Below are positions 20,070 to 30,262 of a stretch of DNA of 64,000 nt, one piece after another. The notes beneath the pieces were generated by a model. It saw only the letters and a list, made by a program, of their open reading frames with translations, did not search any database and had not been told where the DNA came from. Every line of letters begins with the position of its first letter. Position 1 is the stretch's first letter. The position numbers and the translations under genes were made by a program. This stretch comes from Spirosoma validum (GTDB taxonomy: Bacteria > Bacteroidota > Bacteroidia > Cytophagales > Spirosomataceae): NCBI RefSeq assembly GCF_014699035.1, contig NZ_JACXAA010000001.1, positions 868,001 to 932,000 of the forward strand, given 5' to 3'.

Positions 20070-21353
20070 ATGGCAAACACCGCTGAATTAACTGTCGATG
20101 GCAAGTCCTATTCATTCCCAACCCTGGAGGGAACCGAACACGAAAAAGCCTTCGACATCTCGAATCTCCGTGATCAGACCGGCTACGTTACGTTAGACCG
20201 GGGTTACAAAAATACCGGTGCCACAAAAAGCGCCATTACCTTTTTAGATGGTGAAGAGGGTATACTACAGTATCGGGGTTACGCCATTGAAGATTTAGCG
20301 GCAAAGGCATCATTCCTGGAAGTCGCTTACCTGCTTATCTATGGTGATTTACCAACGAAGGATCAGTTTACGCAGTTTGAGACCTCCGTTCGTCGCCACA
20401 CCCTGGTGAATGAAGATATGCGGAAAATCTTTGATGGTTTCCCGGTCAGCGCACACCCTATGGGAGTCCTGTCATCGTTGGTAAGTGCTATGAGTGCCTT
20501 TTATCCGGATTTGGAAAGCGGCAAAGAGGACAATACGGATCTGCACATTATCCGATTGCTGGCTAAGCTTCCAACGATTGCAACCTGGTCGTATAAGCGT
20601 TCATTGGGCCACCCTACGAATTACCCCAAGAATCAGCTGGATTACATTCCGAACTTCCTGAACATGATGTTCTCACTGCCGGTCGAAGATTATAAAATCG
20701 ACCCGGTAGTCGTCGAAGCACTGAATGTACTACTGATTCTTCATGCCGATCATGAACAAAACTGTTCAACTTCAACGGTTCGATTAGTAGGCTCGTCGCA
20801 GGCTAACATTTATTCATCGATCTCAGCCGGTATTAGTGCTCTTTGGGGGCCGCTGCATGGTGGTGCTAACCAGGAAGTAATCGAAATGCTCGAAGCCATC
20901 AAAGCCGATGGTGGCGACGTATCGAAATACGTTGACATGGCTAAAAATGCCAAAACGACGGGTTTCCGACTATTTGGCTTTGGGCACCGTGTTTACAAAA
21001 ATTTCGATCCCCGCGCTAAAATTATCAAAAAAGCTGCCGACGACGTATTGAGCAAACTCGGCGTCAATGACCCTGTTCTGGAAATTGCAAAAGGTCTGGA
21101 GGAAGCTGCGTTAAACGATGAATACTTCATTCAGCGTAAACTGTACCCGAACGTCGATTTTTATTCGGGTATTATTTATCGCGCTCTTGGTATTCCAACC
21201 AATATGTTCACCGTCATGTTCGCGATTGGCCGTCTCCCAGGTTGGATTGCGCAATGGAAAGAAATGCGTGAACAGAAAGAACCAATCGGTCGCCCACGCC
21301 AGATTTACACTGGCGCTACGTTACGAGAGTTTACGCCCTTGGAGAGCCGATAA
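20070..21353 (+). CDS. gltA: Citrate synthase
   Basis: The 427-residue protein condenses oxaloacetate and acetyl-CoA to start the TCA cycle. The catalytic His is in LHADHEQNCSTSTVR, the second in WGPLHGGANQEV, and the catalytic Asp follows GFGHRVYKNFDPRAK. The N-terminal beta domain (AELTVDGKSYSFPTLEGTE) marks the hexameric, NADH-regulated type II form. The ATG at 20070 gives the usual N terminus. A small hairpin (GTAATGAG and its complement) lies 25 bp upstream. It converges on recA, with a shared terminator. Confidence 0.97.
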   Translation: MANTAELTVDGKSYSFPTLEGTEHEKAFDISNLRDQTGYVTLDRGYKNTGATKSAITFLDGEEGILQYRGYAIEDLAAKASFLEVAYLLIYGDLPTKDQFTQFETSVRRHTLVNEDMRKIFDGFPVSAHPMGVLSSLVSAMSAFYPDLESGKEDNTDLHIIRLLAKLPTIATWSYKRSLGHPTNYPKNQLDYIPNFLNMMFSLPVEDYKIDPVVVEALNVLLILHADHEQNCSTSTVRLVGSSQANIYSSISAGISALWGPLHGGANQEVIEMLEAIKADGGDVSKYVDMAKNAKTTGFRLFGFGHRVYKNFDPRAKIIKKAADDVLSKLGVNDPVLEIAKGLEEAALNDEYFIQRKLYPNVDFYSGIIYRALGIPTNMFTVMFAIGRLPGWIAQWKEMREQKEPIGRPRQIYTGATLREFTPLESR

Positions 21354-21373
21354 ACGTTCGTCATACTAATTGC

Positions 21374-21410
21374 ATAAAAAAAGACCGGCTTACTGCCGAT
21401 CTTTTTTTAT
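21374..21410. terminator. Bidirectional terminator between gltA and recA
   Basis: Arms 21374-21389 and 21395-21410 pair over 16 bp with one mismatch around a 5-nt loop, flanked by seven A and seven T. The mismatch is a G-U pair in RNA from the minus strand, so the hairpin is slightly stronger for recA transcripts. Confidence 0.9.
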
Positions 21411-21441
21411 GATCTATACTTTACCTTTTTTGATCAAAAAA

Positions 21442-22536
21442 CTAATCTTCGATCAGACCTTCATCGTCAGCCTCAGTACCAGCAAGAACAGGATCGAGAA
21501 GAGCTTCATCATCCTCAGCAATTTTCGCCCGAATCTTGCCTTCGATTTCGCCCATCAACTCTGGGTTGTCTAATAGCAACTCTTTAACCGCGTCGCGGCC
21601 TTGAGCTAGTCGACTGGTGCCGTAAGAGAACCAGGAGCCTGATTTCTTCACGATCTCCATCTCAACAGACAGGTCAAGTATTTCACCAACTTTTGAGATG
21701 CCCTGACCGTACATAATATCGAATTCGACAACTTTGAACGGAGCCGCGAGTTTGTTCTTCACAACTTTCACTTTCGTGCGGTTACCCACTACGTTATCGG
21801 CGCCTTCTTTGATCTGCCCAATACGACGGATGTCCAGGCGAACCGATGCATAGAATTTCAATGCATTACCACCGGTTGTGGTTTCTGGGTTACCGAACAT
21901 CACACCGATCTTCTCACGCAACTGGTTGATAAAAATGCAGCAGCAACCAGTTTTGTTGATTGTACCGGTCAGTTTACGTAACGCCTGCGACATTAAACGG
22001 GCTTGGAGACCCATTTTGCTTTCGCCCATTTCGCCTTCGATTTCGGCTTTTGGCACAAGTGCAGCTACGGAGTCAATAACGATAATATCAATGGCGCCAG
22101 AACTAATTAGGTGTTCAGCGATTTCGAGCGCTTGTTCACCGTTATCAGGCTGTGAGATTAGCAGGTTTTTGGTGTCGATGCCCAGTTTTTCCGCGTAAAC
22201 CCGGTCAAATGCGTGTTCAGCGTCAATGAAGGCTGCCAGACCGCCCGCTTTCTGCGCTTCGGCGATGCAGTGCATTGTCAATGTGGTTTTACCGGACGAT
22301 TCAGGTCCATAGATTTCAACAACACGACCACGGGGCATTCCGCCAATGCCGAGCGCTAAATCTAATCCCAGCGAGCCGGTTGAGATAACCGGAACGTCGA
22401 CAACTTTGCTTTCGCTCAGGCGCATTACGGTGCCTTTTCCGAACGCTTTGTCAAGCTTCTCAATGGTTGTTTGAAGGGCTTTTAATTTACTGTCATTAGC
22501 AGATGCTGTGGCTTGCGCCGTATCTGATTTTGCCAT
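21442..22536 (-). CDS. recA: Recombinase RecA
   Basis: The 364-residue protein pairs homologous DNA strands and triggers the SOS response. Walker A GPESSGKT is at 77-84, loop L2 reads [21 protein letters not shown], and the C-terminal tail is acidic as usual. The start at 22536 (MAKSDTAQ) is chosen because the in-frame extension to 22590 has no family match. I found no clear SOS box upstream, nor a canonical -7 element. The regulator recX is not adjacent but lies about 6.4 kb away on the same strand. Confidence 0.97.
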   Translation of the reverse strand: MAKSDTAQATASANDSKLKALQTTIEKLDKAFGKGTVMRLSESKVVDVPVISTGSLGLDLALGIGGMPRGRVVEIYGPESSGKTTLTMHCIAEAQKAGGLAAFIDAEHAFDRVYAEKLGIDTKNLLISQPDNGEQALEIAEHLISSGAIDIIVIDSVAALVPKAEIEGEMGESKMGLQARLMSQALRKLTGTINKTGCCCIFINQLREKIGVMFGNPETTTGGNALKFYASVRLDIRRIGQIKEGADNVVGNRTKVKVVKNKLAAPFKVVEFDIMYGQGISKVGEILDLSVEMEIVKKSGSWFSYGTSRLAQGRDAVKELLLDNPELMGEIEGKIRAKIAEDDEALLDPVLAGTEADDEGLIED

Positions 22537-22712
22537 GTTAGGATGGTTGTTTAAACAGATAAAATTACCCAAAAACCGCCAGTTTACCAAACGGTTTCTG
22601 AAAATAGTTAAGGCTTTTTAAGCGTATGTTCCCATGAAAAACTCACCTGGACAATTCACCAGAAAAGTGACTGTTTTTCAACAACTTAACAAACAACACC
22701 GCGATTAATCAA

Positions 22713-23219
22713 CTAAAGTGTAGAATCGGCAGAAACAGGCTGCTGAGCTGGCGCGGGTTGCTGGATTTGAGGCTGTGTTTGTTGTGACTGAGCAGGTTGG
22801 GTTTGATCTTGCTGATTACCCGGATAAGCGGACCCGTCACCATAGGGGCGAGCCGGCGGGCCAACGATTTCTACGCCAGTAATGTAGTATTTCGTTTCAC
22901 CATTCCAGGGAAATTTCAGTATTTTTTCTTCGTAATGAAGCGTGACTCGCTGACCTGTTTTTACGGCCTGCGTGATCTGCTTAGCTACCGCGTCATTATC
23001 TACCGAAAAGTCGAAATATTGGGGTGTTAATGAACCCGTTTCCCCCGAAAATCCGCCAACGTTCAGTACACCTTCGTACGTTTTAAAAACAAAACCCCGG
23101 CGGCTAAATTTGGAAACCGTTCCGGCACGCTCACCATCGCTGTAGCTCCAGCCTGTAAGCGCGTACAGTACTCCGAGAATGACTAACAAAAACAACAGAA
23201 AATATAATAACCCTCGCAT
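22713..23219 (-). CDS. Membrane-anchored protein of unknown function, Gln/Pro-rich tail
   Basis: With the start at 23219 the protein has 168 residues. It begins MRGLLYFLLFLLVILGVLYA, a single membrane anchor or signal. The middle part has WSYSDGERAGTVSKFSRRGF and VFKTYEGVLNVGG, a pattern I recall in short Bacteroidota proteins that are often misnamed 6-phosphogluconate dehydrogenase; it has no dehydrogenase motif. The last 40 residues are a low-complexity Gln/Pro/Ala tail. The longer start at 23279 would add 20 residues before the hydrophobic segment and is less likely. The gene is divergent from eno over 271 bp. Confidence 0.7.
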   Translation of the reverse strand: MRGLLYFLLFLLVILGVLYALTGWSYSDGERAGTVSKFSRRGFVFKTYEGVLNVGGFSGETGSLTPQYFDFSVDNDAVAKQITQAVKTGQRVTLHYEEKILKFPWNGETKYYITGVEIVGPPARPYGDGSAYPGNQQDQTQPAQSQQTQPQIQQPAPAQQPVSADSTL

Positions 23220-23457
23220 AATCTTATAGTAGTTTGGTGGCAATGTTAGAGCACACAAATAGACAACATTTTCTGACAACTTCTGTTTCAGGTCTTTATT
23301 GACATTAAATTGTTAGGTTGGTCACGCACATACATGTTGTCTTTTCCTCCGCTCTTCTAAAAGTTTTGGCTTGTATTTTGTTACTTTGCGCCCGGTTAGT
23401 CTATCAGCCTAATCGCTTGGTAGTCAAACATCAAAAACCGGTGCGCCGGACCCATAG

Positions 23458-24768
<1,311 letters not shown>

Positions 24769-24771
<3 letters not shown>

Positions 24772-24852
24772 CATAGGGCGAAGGGTTAGGGGCATAGGGT
24801 TCAGTTACTCTCTGCCCTTACCCCTCTGCCCCATGCTCCATGCCCTATGCTA
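24769..24852. repeat. Palindromic GGGC-unit element, copy A, spanning stop of eno to start of the ftsB-like gene
   Basis: The outer ends TAGCAT and ATGCTA are exact complements. The left arm is G-rich and the right arm C-rich, both built from degenerate 6-8 bp units such as ATAGGGC, ATGGGGC and AGAGGGC, pairing imperfectly. The left end contains the TAG stop of eno and the right end contains the ATG of the next gene, so the element is the entire intergenic spacer. Copies B (25156-25220) and C (62500-62583) share the same unit composition. Confidence 0.8.
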
Positions 24853-25158
24853 CAAAAATTTCTTCATTACGGACGAAACTTCTACGTGGCTACGGGCCTG
24901 GGCCTGTTAGCCTGGATGACGTTTTTTGATGCCAATGACCTGCCCACTCAAATTCGAAACTGGTGGAAAGTACATGAGCTGGATCGGGACGCCAGGTTTT
25001 ATCAAGAACGTATCAAGACTATTCAAACGGAACGCCAGGAAATTCTTGGTAATGATCAGCTTCGTGAAAAATTTGCCCGCGAAAAATATCTGATGAAACG
25101 GCCGGAAGAAGACGTTTTTGTCATTGTGGATGAAAAGAATGAACCGCTAGAAAAATAG
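24847..25158 (+). CDS. FtsB/DivIC-like septum formation initiator
   Basis: The 103-residue protein has a short cytoplasmic N terminus, one membrane segment (about 13-30, YVATGLGLLAWMTFF), and a helical periplasmic part likely to form a coiled coil (ELDRDARFYQERIKTIQTER). The segment REKFAREKYLMKRPEEDVFVI is typical of FtsB/DivIC, which join FtsL and the FtsQ/DivIB complex at the division septum. eno-ftsB neighbourhoods are also common in proteobacteria, which supports the call. The start codon is in the right end of palindromic element A, and the stop is in the left end of element B. Confidence 0.85.
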   Translation: MLQKFLHYGRNFYVATGLGLLAWMTFFDANDLPTQIRNWWKVHELDRDARFYQERIKTIQTERQEILGNDQLREKFAREKYLMKRPEEDVFVIVDEKNEPLEK

Positions 25159-25220
25159 CAGAGGGCAGAGGTTATCATTTTACCCTTACCCCTCTGCCCT
25201 CTGCCCCTACCCCCATGCTA
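25156..25220. repeat. Palindromic GGGC-unit element, copy B, spanning stop of ftsB to start of the phosphatase gene
   Basis: The left end TAGCAG begins with the TAG stop of the ftsB-like gene and the right end ATGCTA contains the ATG of the phosphatase gene. Inside are units AGAGGGC and AGAGG on the left and their complements on the right. It is shorter than copy A. As with copy A, it constitutes the complete intergenic spacer. Confidence 0.8.
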
Positions 25221-25730
25221 AACGTCCTCTTCGTTTGTCTAGGTAATATATGCCGGTCACCGGTGGCGGAAGGGATTTTTAGGAGTTTAGTAACTGAAGC
25301 AGGTCTGGAAAAGCAGATCAATTGTGATTCCGCCGGAACATCATCTTACCATATTGGTAGCCTACCTGATCGACGAACCCGCGAAAACGCGCTCGAACAC
25401 GGGTTAACGCTCACTCACCGTGCCCGGCGCCTGATCGGTGAAGATCTGGCCCAGTTTGACTACTTCGTGGCCATGGACGAAAAAAACCTTGAAGCCATCG
25501 AAAAACTGAATTACCGTAGCACGGGCATTTATTCCACTGACACAATTTTTCTGCTTCGGGAGTTCGACCCCGACGTCAATAATGAACCCGACGTACCGGA
25601 CCCTTATTACGAAGGACCTGACGTTTTTGAAGAAGTTTATCAGATTACACTACGTTGCTGTCGACAGTTATTAACGTATCTTGTTCAACAGCATAACTTT
25701 CAAATTGTGAATGAGCGAATGATTGACTGA
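25215..25730 (+). CDS. Low-molecular-weight protein-tyrosine phosphatase
   Basis: The 171-residue protein starts MLNVLFVCLGNICRSP, the CX5R active-site P-loop with Cys8. The general-acid Asp is in DPYYEGPDVFEEVY. These phosphatases act on phosphotyrosine proteins, often with polysaccharide-export kinases; related enzymes include arsenate reductases, but DPYY favours phosphatase. The start is secure because the P-loop begins within ten residues, and it is supplied by element B. The last seven residues (VNERMID, plus the stop) are encoded by the left arm of another inverted repeat, so the C terminus has probably been altered by that element. Confidence 0.93.
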   Translation: MLNVLFVCLGNICRSPVAEGIFRSLVTEAGLEKQINCDSAGTSSYHIGSLPDRRTRENALEHGLTLTHRARRLIGEDLAQFDYFVAMDEKNLEAIEKLNYRSTGIYSTDTIFLLREFDPDVNNEPDVPDPYYEGPDVFEEVYQITLRCCRQLLTYLVQQHNFQIVNERMID

Positions 25731-25768
25731 CAGATCTTTTTTAGTCAGTCACTCATCCGCTCATTCAC
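25707..25768. repeat. 24-bp inverted repeat overlapping the 3' end of the phosphatase gene
   Basis: Arms 25707-25730 and 25745-25768 pair with two mismatches around a 14-nt loop that includes six T. The left arm encodes the last seven codons and the TGA stop of the phosphatase gene in frame. The arms are made of GAATGAG/GAATGAT-like units, different from the GGGC-unit elements next to it. It may act as a terminator or 3' end stabiliser before gpmI. Confidence 0.8.
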
Positions 25769-25787
25769 TTATTCACAAGTTGAATCT

Positions 25788-27362
25788 ATGAACAAAAAAG
25801 TTATTCTCATTATCCTCGATGGCTGGGGTATTCCGCTCAAGCCTGATGTATCGGCTATCGAAGCCGCCCATACACCGTTCATAAACTCATTGTATCCTAA
25901 CTATCCACATAGTACGTTGGATGCGTCGGGATTGGCCGTTGGATTGCCAGTTGGACAGATGGGCAATTCGGAAGTAGGTCACATGAATCTCGGTGCAGGC
26001 CGGGTCGTATATCAGGATTTAGTAAAAGTCAATAAAGCTGTTGAAGACCATACGCTTGATAATGAGCCTGTTTTGGTTGATGCGCTAAACTACGCCAAAG
26101 CCAATAACAGGAAAGTCCATTTTATCGGTCTGGTTTCCGATGGTGGTGTTCATGCACACATCGATCACATCAAAGGCCTATTGTCCATTGCACACGCTCA
26201 TAACCTGACCGATGTATTTGTTCACGCCTTTACTGACGGTCGCGATACAGATCCTAAGGGAGGAATTGGCTACATCACGGATGTCCAGGCGCATATGGCG
26301 GCTACAACTGGGCAAATTGCCAGTGTTATTGGCCGCTATTATGCAATGGACCGCGATAATCGCTGGGAGCGGGTTAAAATAGCTTACGATGCCATGGTGA
26401 ATGGCGTAGGGCAGAAAATAGCGCCTACTGACGTAATAAAGGCTTTGCAGGAATCGTACGATGCTGACGTTACGGATGAATTTATCAAGCCGATTATCGC
26501 AACTCAGCCGGATGGCTCACCCGTAGCCGTTATTGAGGACGGCGACGTAGTGCTCTGTTTCAACTTCCGTACTGATCGCGGCCGCGAAATTACGCAGGCA
26601 CTGACGCAAAAGGATTTCCCGGAACAGGGCATGAAAAAATTGAATCTGGATTACATTACCATGACGAACTACGACAGTGAGTTTGTCAACGTGAACGTAA
26701 TTTTCGACAAAGATAATTTACACAATACGTTAGGTGAAGTTGTTGCGAATGCAGGACGAAAACAGATTCGGATCGCCGAAACAGAGAAGTATCCACACGT
26801 AACGTTCTTCTTCTCGGGTGGTCGGGAAGAGCCCTTTTCAGGAGAAAAACGTCTGCTTTGCCCTTCACCGAAAGAAATGACGGTTATCGATGAAAAGGGC
26901 GTTGAGATAACCATACCGGTTAAAACCTACGATCAGATTCCCGAAATGGCAGCTTATGATATTCGGAATGCGATTGTTCCTGAGTTGGAAAAAGAAGAAG
27001 CCGATTTCATTTGTCTGAATTTTGCCAACACCGATATGGTGGGCCATACAGGTGTGTTCGAAGCCGTAATAAAAGCCGCAGAAACGGCAGATGCCTGCGC
27101 AAAGGCCGTTACTGAAGCAGCTTTGGAACATGGTTATACCACCATCATCATCGCCGATCACGGGAATGCTGAATACATGCTCAACGACGATGGTTCGCCG
27201 AACACGGCCCACACGACCAATTTAGTCCCCTGTATTTTGGTAGATAAAGAGTACCATCCAGAACTCAATGACGGGAAGCTCGCTGACATCGCTCCAACAA
27301 TTCTGCAACTGATGGGTATTCCTCAGCCACCAGAAATGGGCGGAGTGAGTTTAATTAAATAA
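25788..27362 (+). CDS. gpmI: 2,3-bisphosphoglycerate-independent phosphoglycerate mutase
   Basis: The 524-residue protein interconverts 3- and 2-phosphoglycerate using two Mn ions. Signatures are LIILDGWG with a metal-binding Asp11, the phosphoserine site GQMGNSEVGHMNLGAGR (Ser61), FTDGRDTDP, FNFRTDRGREITQ, and the second metal cluster NFANTDMVGHTG with IIADHGNAEYM. The length is normal. It works directly before enolase in glycolysis, and the two genes lie on one strand separated only by the ftsB-like and phosphatase genes. It converges on a glycosyltransferase gene with only 6 bp between stops. Confidence 0.97.
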   Translation: MNKKVILIILDGWGIPLKPDVSAIEAAHTPFINSLYPNYPHSTLDASGLAVGLPVGQMGNSEVGHMNLGAGRVVYQDLVKVNKAVEDHTLDNEPVLVDALNYAKANNRKVHFIGLVSDGGVHAHIDHIKGLLSIAHAHNLTDVFVHAFTDGRDTDPKGGIGYITDVQAHMAATTGQIASVIGRYYAMDRDNRWERVKIAYDAMVNGVGQKIAPTDVIKALQESYDADVTDEFIKPIIATQPDGSPVAVIEDGDVVLCFNFRTDRGREITQALTQKDFPEQGMKKLNLDYITMTNYDSEFVNVNVIFDKDNLHNTLGEVVANAGRKQIRIAETEKYPHVTFFFSGGREEPFSGEKRLLCPSPKEMTVIDEKGVEITIPVKTYDQIPEMAAYDIRNAIVPELEKEEADFICLNFANTDMVGHTGVFEAVIKAAETADACAKAVTEAALEHGYTTIIIADHGNAEYMLNDDGSPNTAHTTNLVPCILVDKEYHPELNDGKLADIAPTILQLMGIPQPPEMGGVSLIK

Positions 27363-27368
27363 TTCGTT

Positions 27369-28427
27369 TCACGAGCTACGCATCAGCGTTTGATAAAGCT
27401 GCCAGTATTCTGATGCGGCAATTTCCCAGCGGAACTTCTGACTTTGCAGGCGTAATCGATCAGCCATCATTGGGTCATTTCGATACGCCTGCATTCCTTT
27501 TTTAAAGGTTTCATTGACCGTTTCCGCATCAAATGAGGGAAAATAAAAAGCCTCACTGCCCCCTACTTCGGGTAGACTGGTTAGAGGAGAGCTAAATACA
27601 GGTTTCCCAAATGACATGGCCTCAATTACCGGAATGCCAAACCCTTCCATCAACGACGGAAACAGGAAGGCTTCGCAATGGGTATAAAACCACCACTTTG
27701 TCGATTCATCGATGGGTCCGGGCATTAAAAGCCGATCTGCTACACCTAACTGTCGAGCCTGTTCCCAAATTAGCTGGCTGTATTCAGGTTTATCTGGCCC
27801 GGCCAGCACCAGCCAATAGCTGGGATTAGAAACCAGCAAAGGAAGCATTGTATGGACGTTCTTATAGGACTGTAACATCCCAATAAAAAACAAAAACGGG
27901 CCCTTCGGTTTAACGATAGGCGGAGATATTGATACGTTGTCAGGAATATCGACACCACAATAAATAACATCAATGGGGGTTTGAGCCGGTACGCTCAATT
28001 GCTGCTGAACATCCTTTGCTACGTATTGCGAAATAGTGGTAATCGTCCTGGCCTGATTGATTCTAGCCTGATATTGTTCTTTACGCTTCTCCCTTCGCTG
28101 AACGGAATATTGTTTGAGCGCCAGGTAATTGAGATCCAGGATCGTGTAAATAAATCGAGTGGATAAGGTCGGATAAAATCGCGTGTCCTGATATAAACAG
28201 TGCCAGATATCATAGTTCCAGAATCGCCAGACTCGCCCTAATCGGGTAGCAATTCGATACTTAACCGACGGCCCAAAAATTCCGACCTGATCGCGGGTTA
28301 CCAGAAAAGTAATCTCCCAGTCGGGTGGTTTCTGGCGCACCAGTTCACGCCCCAGATGTAAACAAAGCTGGCCCAGGCCGCTGGTAAGGTTGGCCATACG
28401 TTCAGTTTCCAGCAATAATCGGGGCAT
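27369..28427 (-). CDS. Glycosyltransferase family 4 (group 1) protein
   Basis: The 352-residue protein has the GT-B layout. The N terminus includes SGLGQLCLHLGREL. The C-terminal donor domain has GPFLFFIGMLQSYKNV, LVLAGPDKP, and EAFLFPSLMEGFGIPVIEAMSFGKPV, the E-x7-E motif of GT4. These enzymes transfer sugars from nucleotide-sugars in cell-surface polysaccharide or glycolipid synthesis. No other glycan genes are adjacent, so the product is unknown. The final part is rather basic. recX lies 59 bp upstream on the same strand. Confidence 0.9.
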   Translation of the reverse strand: MPRLLLETERMANLTSGLGQLCLHLGRELVRQKPPDWEITFLVTRDQVGIFGPSVKYRIATRLGRVWRFWNYDIWHCLYQDTRFYPTLSTRFIYTILDLNYLALKQYSVQRREKRKEQYQARINQARTITTISQYVAKDVQQQLSVPAQTPIDVIYCGVDIPDNVSISPPIVKPKGPFLFFIGMLQSYKNVHTMLPLLVSNPSYWLVLAGPDKPEYSQLIWEQARQLGVADRLLMPGPIDESTKWWFYTHCEAFLFPSLMEGFGIPVIEAMSFGKPVFSSPLTSLPEVGGSEAFYFPSFDAETVNETFKKGMQAYRNDPMMADRLRLQSQKFRWEIAASEYWQLYQTLMRSS

Positions 28428-28486
28428 ATGGTCAGAAGTCGGTAAATTAAAAAATAGGGTAAAAAAAGCCTTTGCGGAAATACGTT

Positions 28487-28945
28487 TTACTCCTCCTGGC
28501 CCAACACTGAAAAAATTAACTCAGACTCGTAGCCTTTGCTGAGGGCATAACGTACCAGTTTTTGTTTCACAACCAGGGGGTTATCGTCTCGGATGGTTTG
28601 CCGCTTTTTAGTCAATAATTCGGTGAGCGTCTCGCGGTAGTCGTCCGGTGCGATTTCTTTCATCGCCTGATCGAGATTATAGCCTGAAATGCCTCGTTGC
28701 TGTAGATGTTGTTTGATTTTCCGTTTACCCCACCCCTTCACCCGGAACTTGCCGCCCGCGAAGCTTTTGGCAAACCGCTCTTCGTTCAGGTAATTCTGCT
28801 GAATAAGCTCAGCAATAACTTCTTCGGCATCATCGCCAAAAACGCCCCATTCCTTTAGCCGGTCACGCACTTCCTGTTGGGTACGTTCCTGATAAGCGCA
28901 AAACATAGCTGCTTTGCTGAGCGCGTCTTTTACTAAATCAGTCAT
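28487..28945 (-). CDS. recX: Regulatory protein RecX
   Basis: The 152-residue protein has three helical repeats of the RecX type: ALSKAAMFCAYQERTQQEVRDRL, then EEVIAELIQQNYLNEERFAKSF with GGKFRVKGWGKRKIKQHLQQRG, and a final repeat. RecX binds RecA filaments and limits their growth. The ATG at 28945 gives the normal length. It is separated from recA, unlike in many bacteria, and lies just after a long nested hairpin at 28974-29062. Confidence 0.9.
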   Translation of the reverse strand: MTDLVKDALSKAAMFCAYQERTQQEVRDRLKEWGVFGDDAEEVIAELIQQNYLNEERFAKSFAGGKFRVKGWGKRKIKQHLQQRGISGYNLDQAMKEIAPDDYRETLTELLTKKRQTIRDDNPLVVKQKLVRYALSKGYESELIFSVLGQEE

Positions 28946-28973
28946 AAATAATCGTATACTCTGAATTGATTAG

Positions 28974-29062
28974 GTATCATGGACTTTAGTCCGTATAGCC
29001 GAAGGCTAAGGTATAATCGAAAATAATTAGCCTTCGGCTACACGGACTAAAGTCCGTGATAC
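28974..29062. repeat. 36-bp nested inverted repeat between recX and the nucleoside hydrolase gene
   Basis: Arms 28974-29009 and 29027-29062 pair over 36 bp with two mismatches (G-U capable) and a 17-nt loop. Each arm contains its own smaller palindromes, GGACTTTAGTCC and AGCCGAAGGCT, so the element can fold as one long stem or as several small hairpins. It starts 8 bp after the nucleoside hydrolase stop (minus strand) and probably terminates it, but has no strong T-run. Confidence 0.85.
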
Positions 29063-29069
29063 CCATAAC

Positions 29070-30071
29070 TTAACGCTTCATGGGTTGATGTTGCATTAGC
29101 GTATTAATGAGTGATTCCACATCGGGAACGGGCATTTTCTCAACTAAGTACTGGTGACCTTTGCCTTTATCATCCCACCCATTGGAACCATCGGCGTTCA
29201 TCGTCAATCGACCGGATTTGACAGTATAGTACGGTTCATATCCTTTGACACCAACCAGCACAGCCGTTTGATCCCAACTCATTCGACCATTGGCATCTTC
29301 TTTTGATTTAGGCAACGAAATCGTAAATACGTCTTTTACAGGGCTATTCTGAATACTGGTATTCTTAGTCAATGGTAACCCCGAATGAATTTTCTCACCA
29401 ATTTCAAACCCACTACATAGAATTGGCGTTGGCCAGTTCTCAAACACGACTTGCGAAGAAAGCGTATCCCGGAATACGTTGTACTCGCGTCCACTCGGAA
29501 ACTTGCCCGCCATACTAACTACCTGCTTCACTTTTTGAGCTGCTAACGCTTTCCCGGCCAGTTTCGAATGTTGATCAGGTTTGGAGTTAAGCAGATTAGC
29601 GAGGTTGGTCAGGAAGCCAACCGTAATGATCGTTACGCTATGATCAGGTTGTTTAGCCAGAATCTGCCGGTAAAGCGTAACAGCATCGGGTACTTCATTG
29701 TTGGATTGAATTTTGTGTGGATAGCGGGCTGTAATTGTATCAGACCAGTGCTGCGTGTCTTTATCACTAACGGCTTTCGCTTTTGGAACGGCAATGGGTA
29801 TGTTCGGGCGATTAAAATAGGTGTTTAAAACACTTAGCACCTGCGCTACTTTCGGATAATTTGTGCTGGCAATCGTCGCCAAAATACGTGCCTGGCCTTC
29901 ATCGGCAAATGCGTGCAGGAGCGTAATGGCGCCGACATCATCGTAGTCAGGTCCCATGTCGGTATCAAAGACAACAGGAACGGCAATTTCTTTTTTTGCC
30001 GACTGTCCATTAACCAGACCGGTCGTCAGGGCCAGCAGCACACCAGCTAAAAGTAAATAGGTTTGGAACAT
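29070..30071 (-). CDS. Secreted nucleoside hydrolase (inosine-uridine preferring family)
   Basis: The 333-residue protein begins with a signal peptide (MFQTYLLLAGVLLALTTGLVNG). The calcium-binding DxDxxxDD motif of nucleoside hydrolases appears as FDTDMGPDYDDVGA soon after the cleavage site. A second family segment, TIITVGFLTNLANLL, and SGFEIGEKI follow. It cleaves the N-glycosidic bond of nucleosides to base and ribose, here in the periplasm, for salvage. The substrate preference cannot be read. It is divergent from the following plus-strand gene over 191 bp. Confidence 0.9.
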   Translation of the reverse strand: MFQTYLLLAGVLLALTTGLVNGQSAKKEIAVPVVFDTDMGPDYDDVGAITLLHAFADEGQARILATIASTNYPKVAQVLSVLNTYFNRPNIPIAVPKAKAVSDKDTQHWSDTITARYPHKIQSNNEVPDAVTLYRQILAKQPDHSVTIITVGFLTNLANLLNSKPDQHSKLAGKALAAQKVKQVVSMAGKFPSGREYNVFRDTLSSQVVFENWPTPILCSGFEIGEKIHSGLPLTKNTSIQNSPVKDVFTISLPKSKEDANGRMSWDQTAVLVGVKGYEPYYTVKSGRLTMNADGSNGWDDKGKGHQYLVEKMPVPDVESLINTLMQHQPMKR

Positions 30072-30262
30072 GTGAATAGGCGAGATTTATAAAACGGTAA
30101 GGCTCCGGCCCGGTTGAAACTACTATGTCGTTCTGATCGTATTAGCACCATTACAGTACGAATTACGAATTGTTTCAGCAAGAATCGAAATTTATCCCTG
30201 TAATGGCATTCGTAAGCCTGATTTGACGTAGCGATAACAGCCGATTTGTATAACTCGAAACT

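Noticed and set aside
22537..22590. Longer N terminus of RecA
   Set aside because: The extra 18 residues have no match to RecA, and MAKSD is a usual start.
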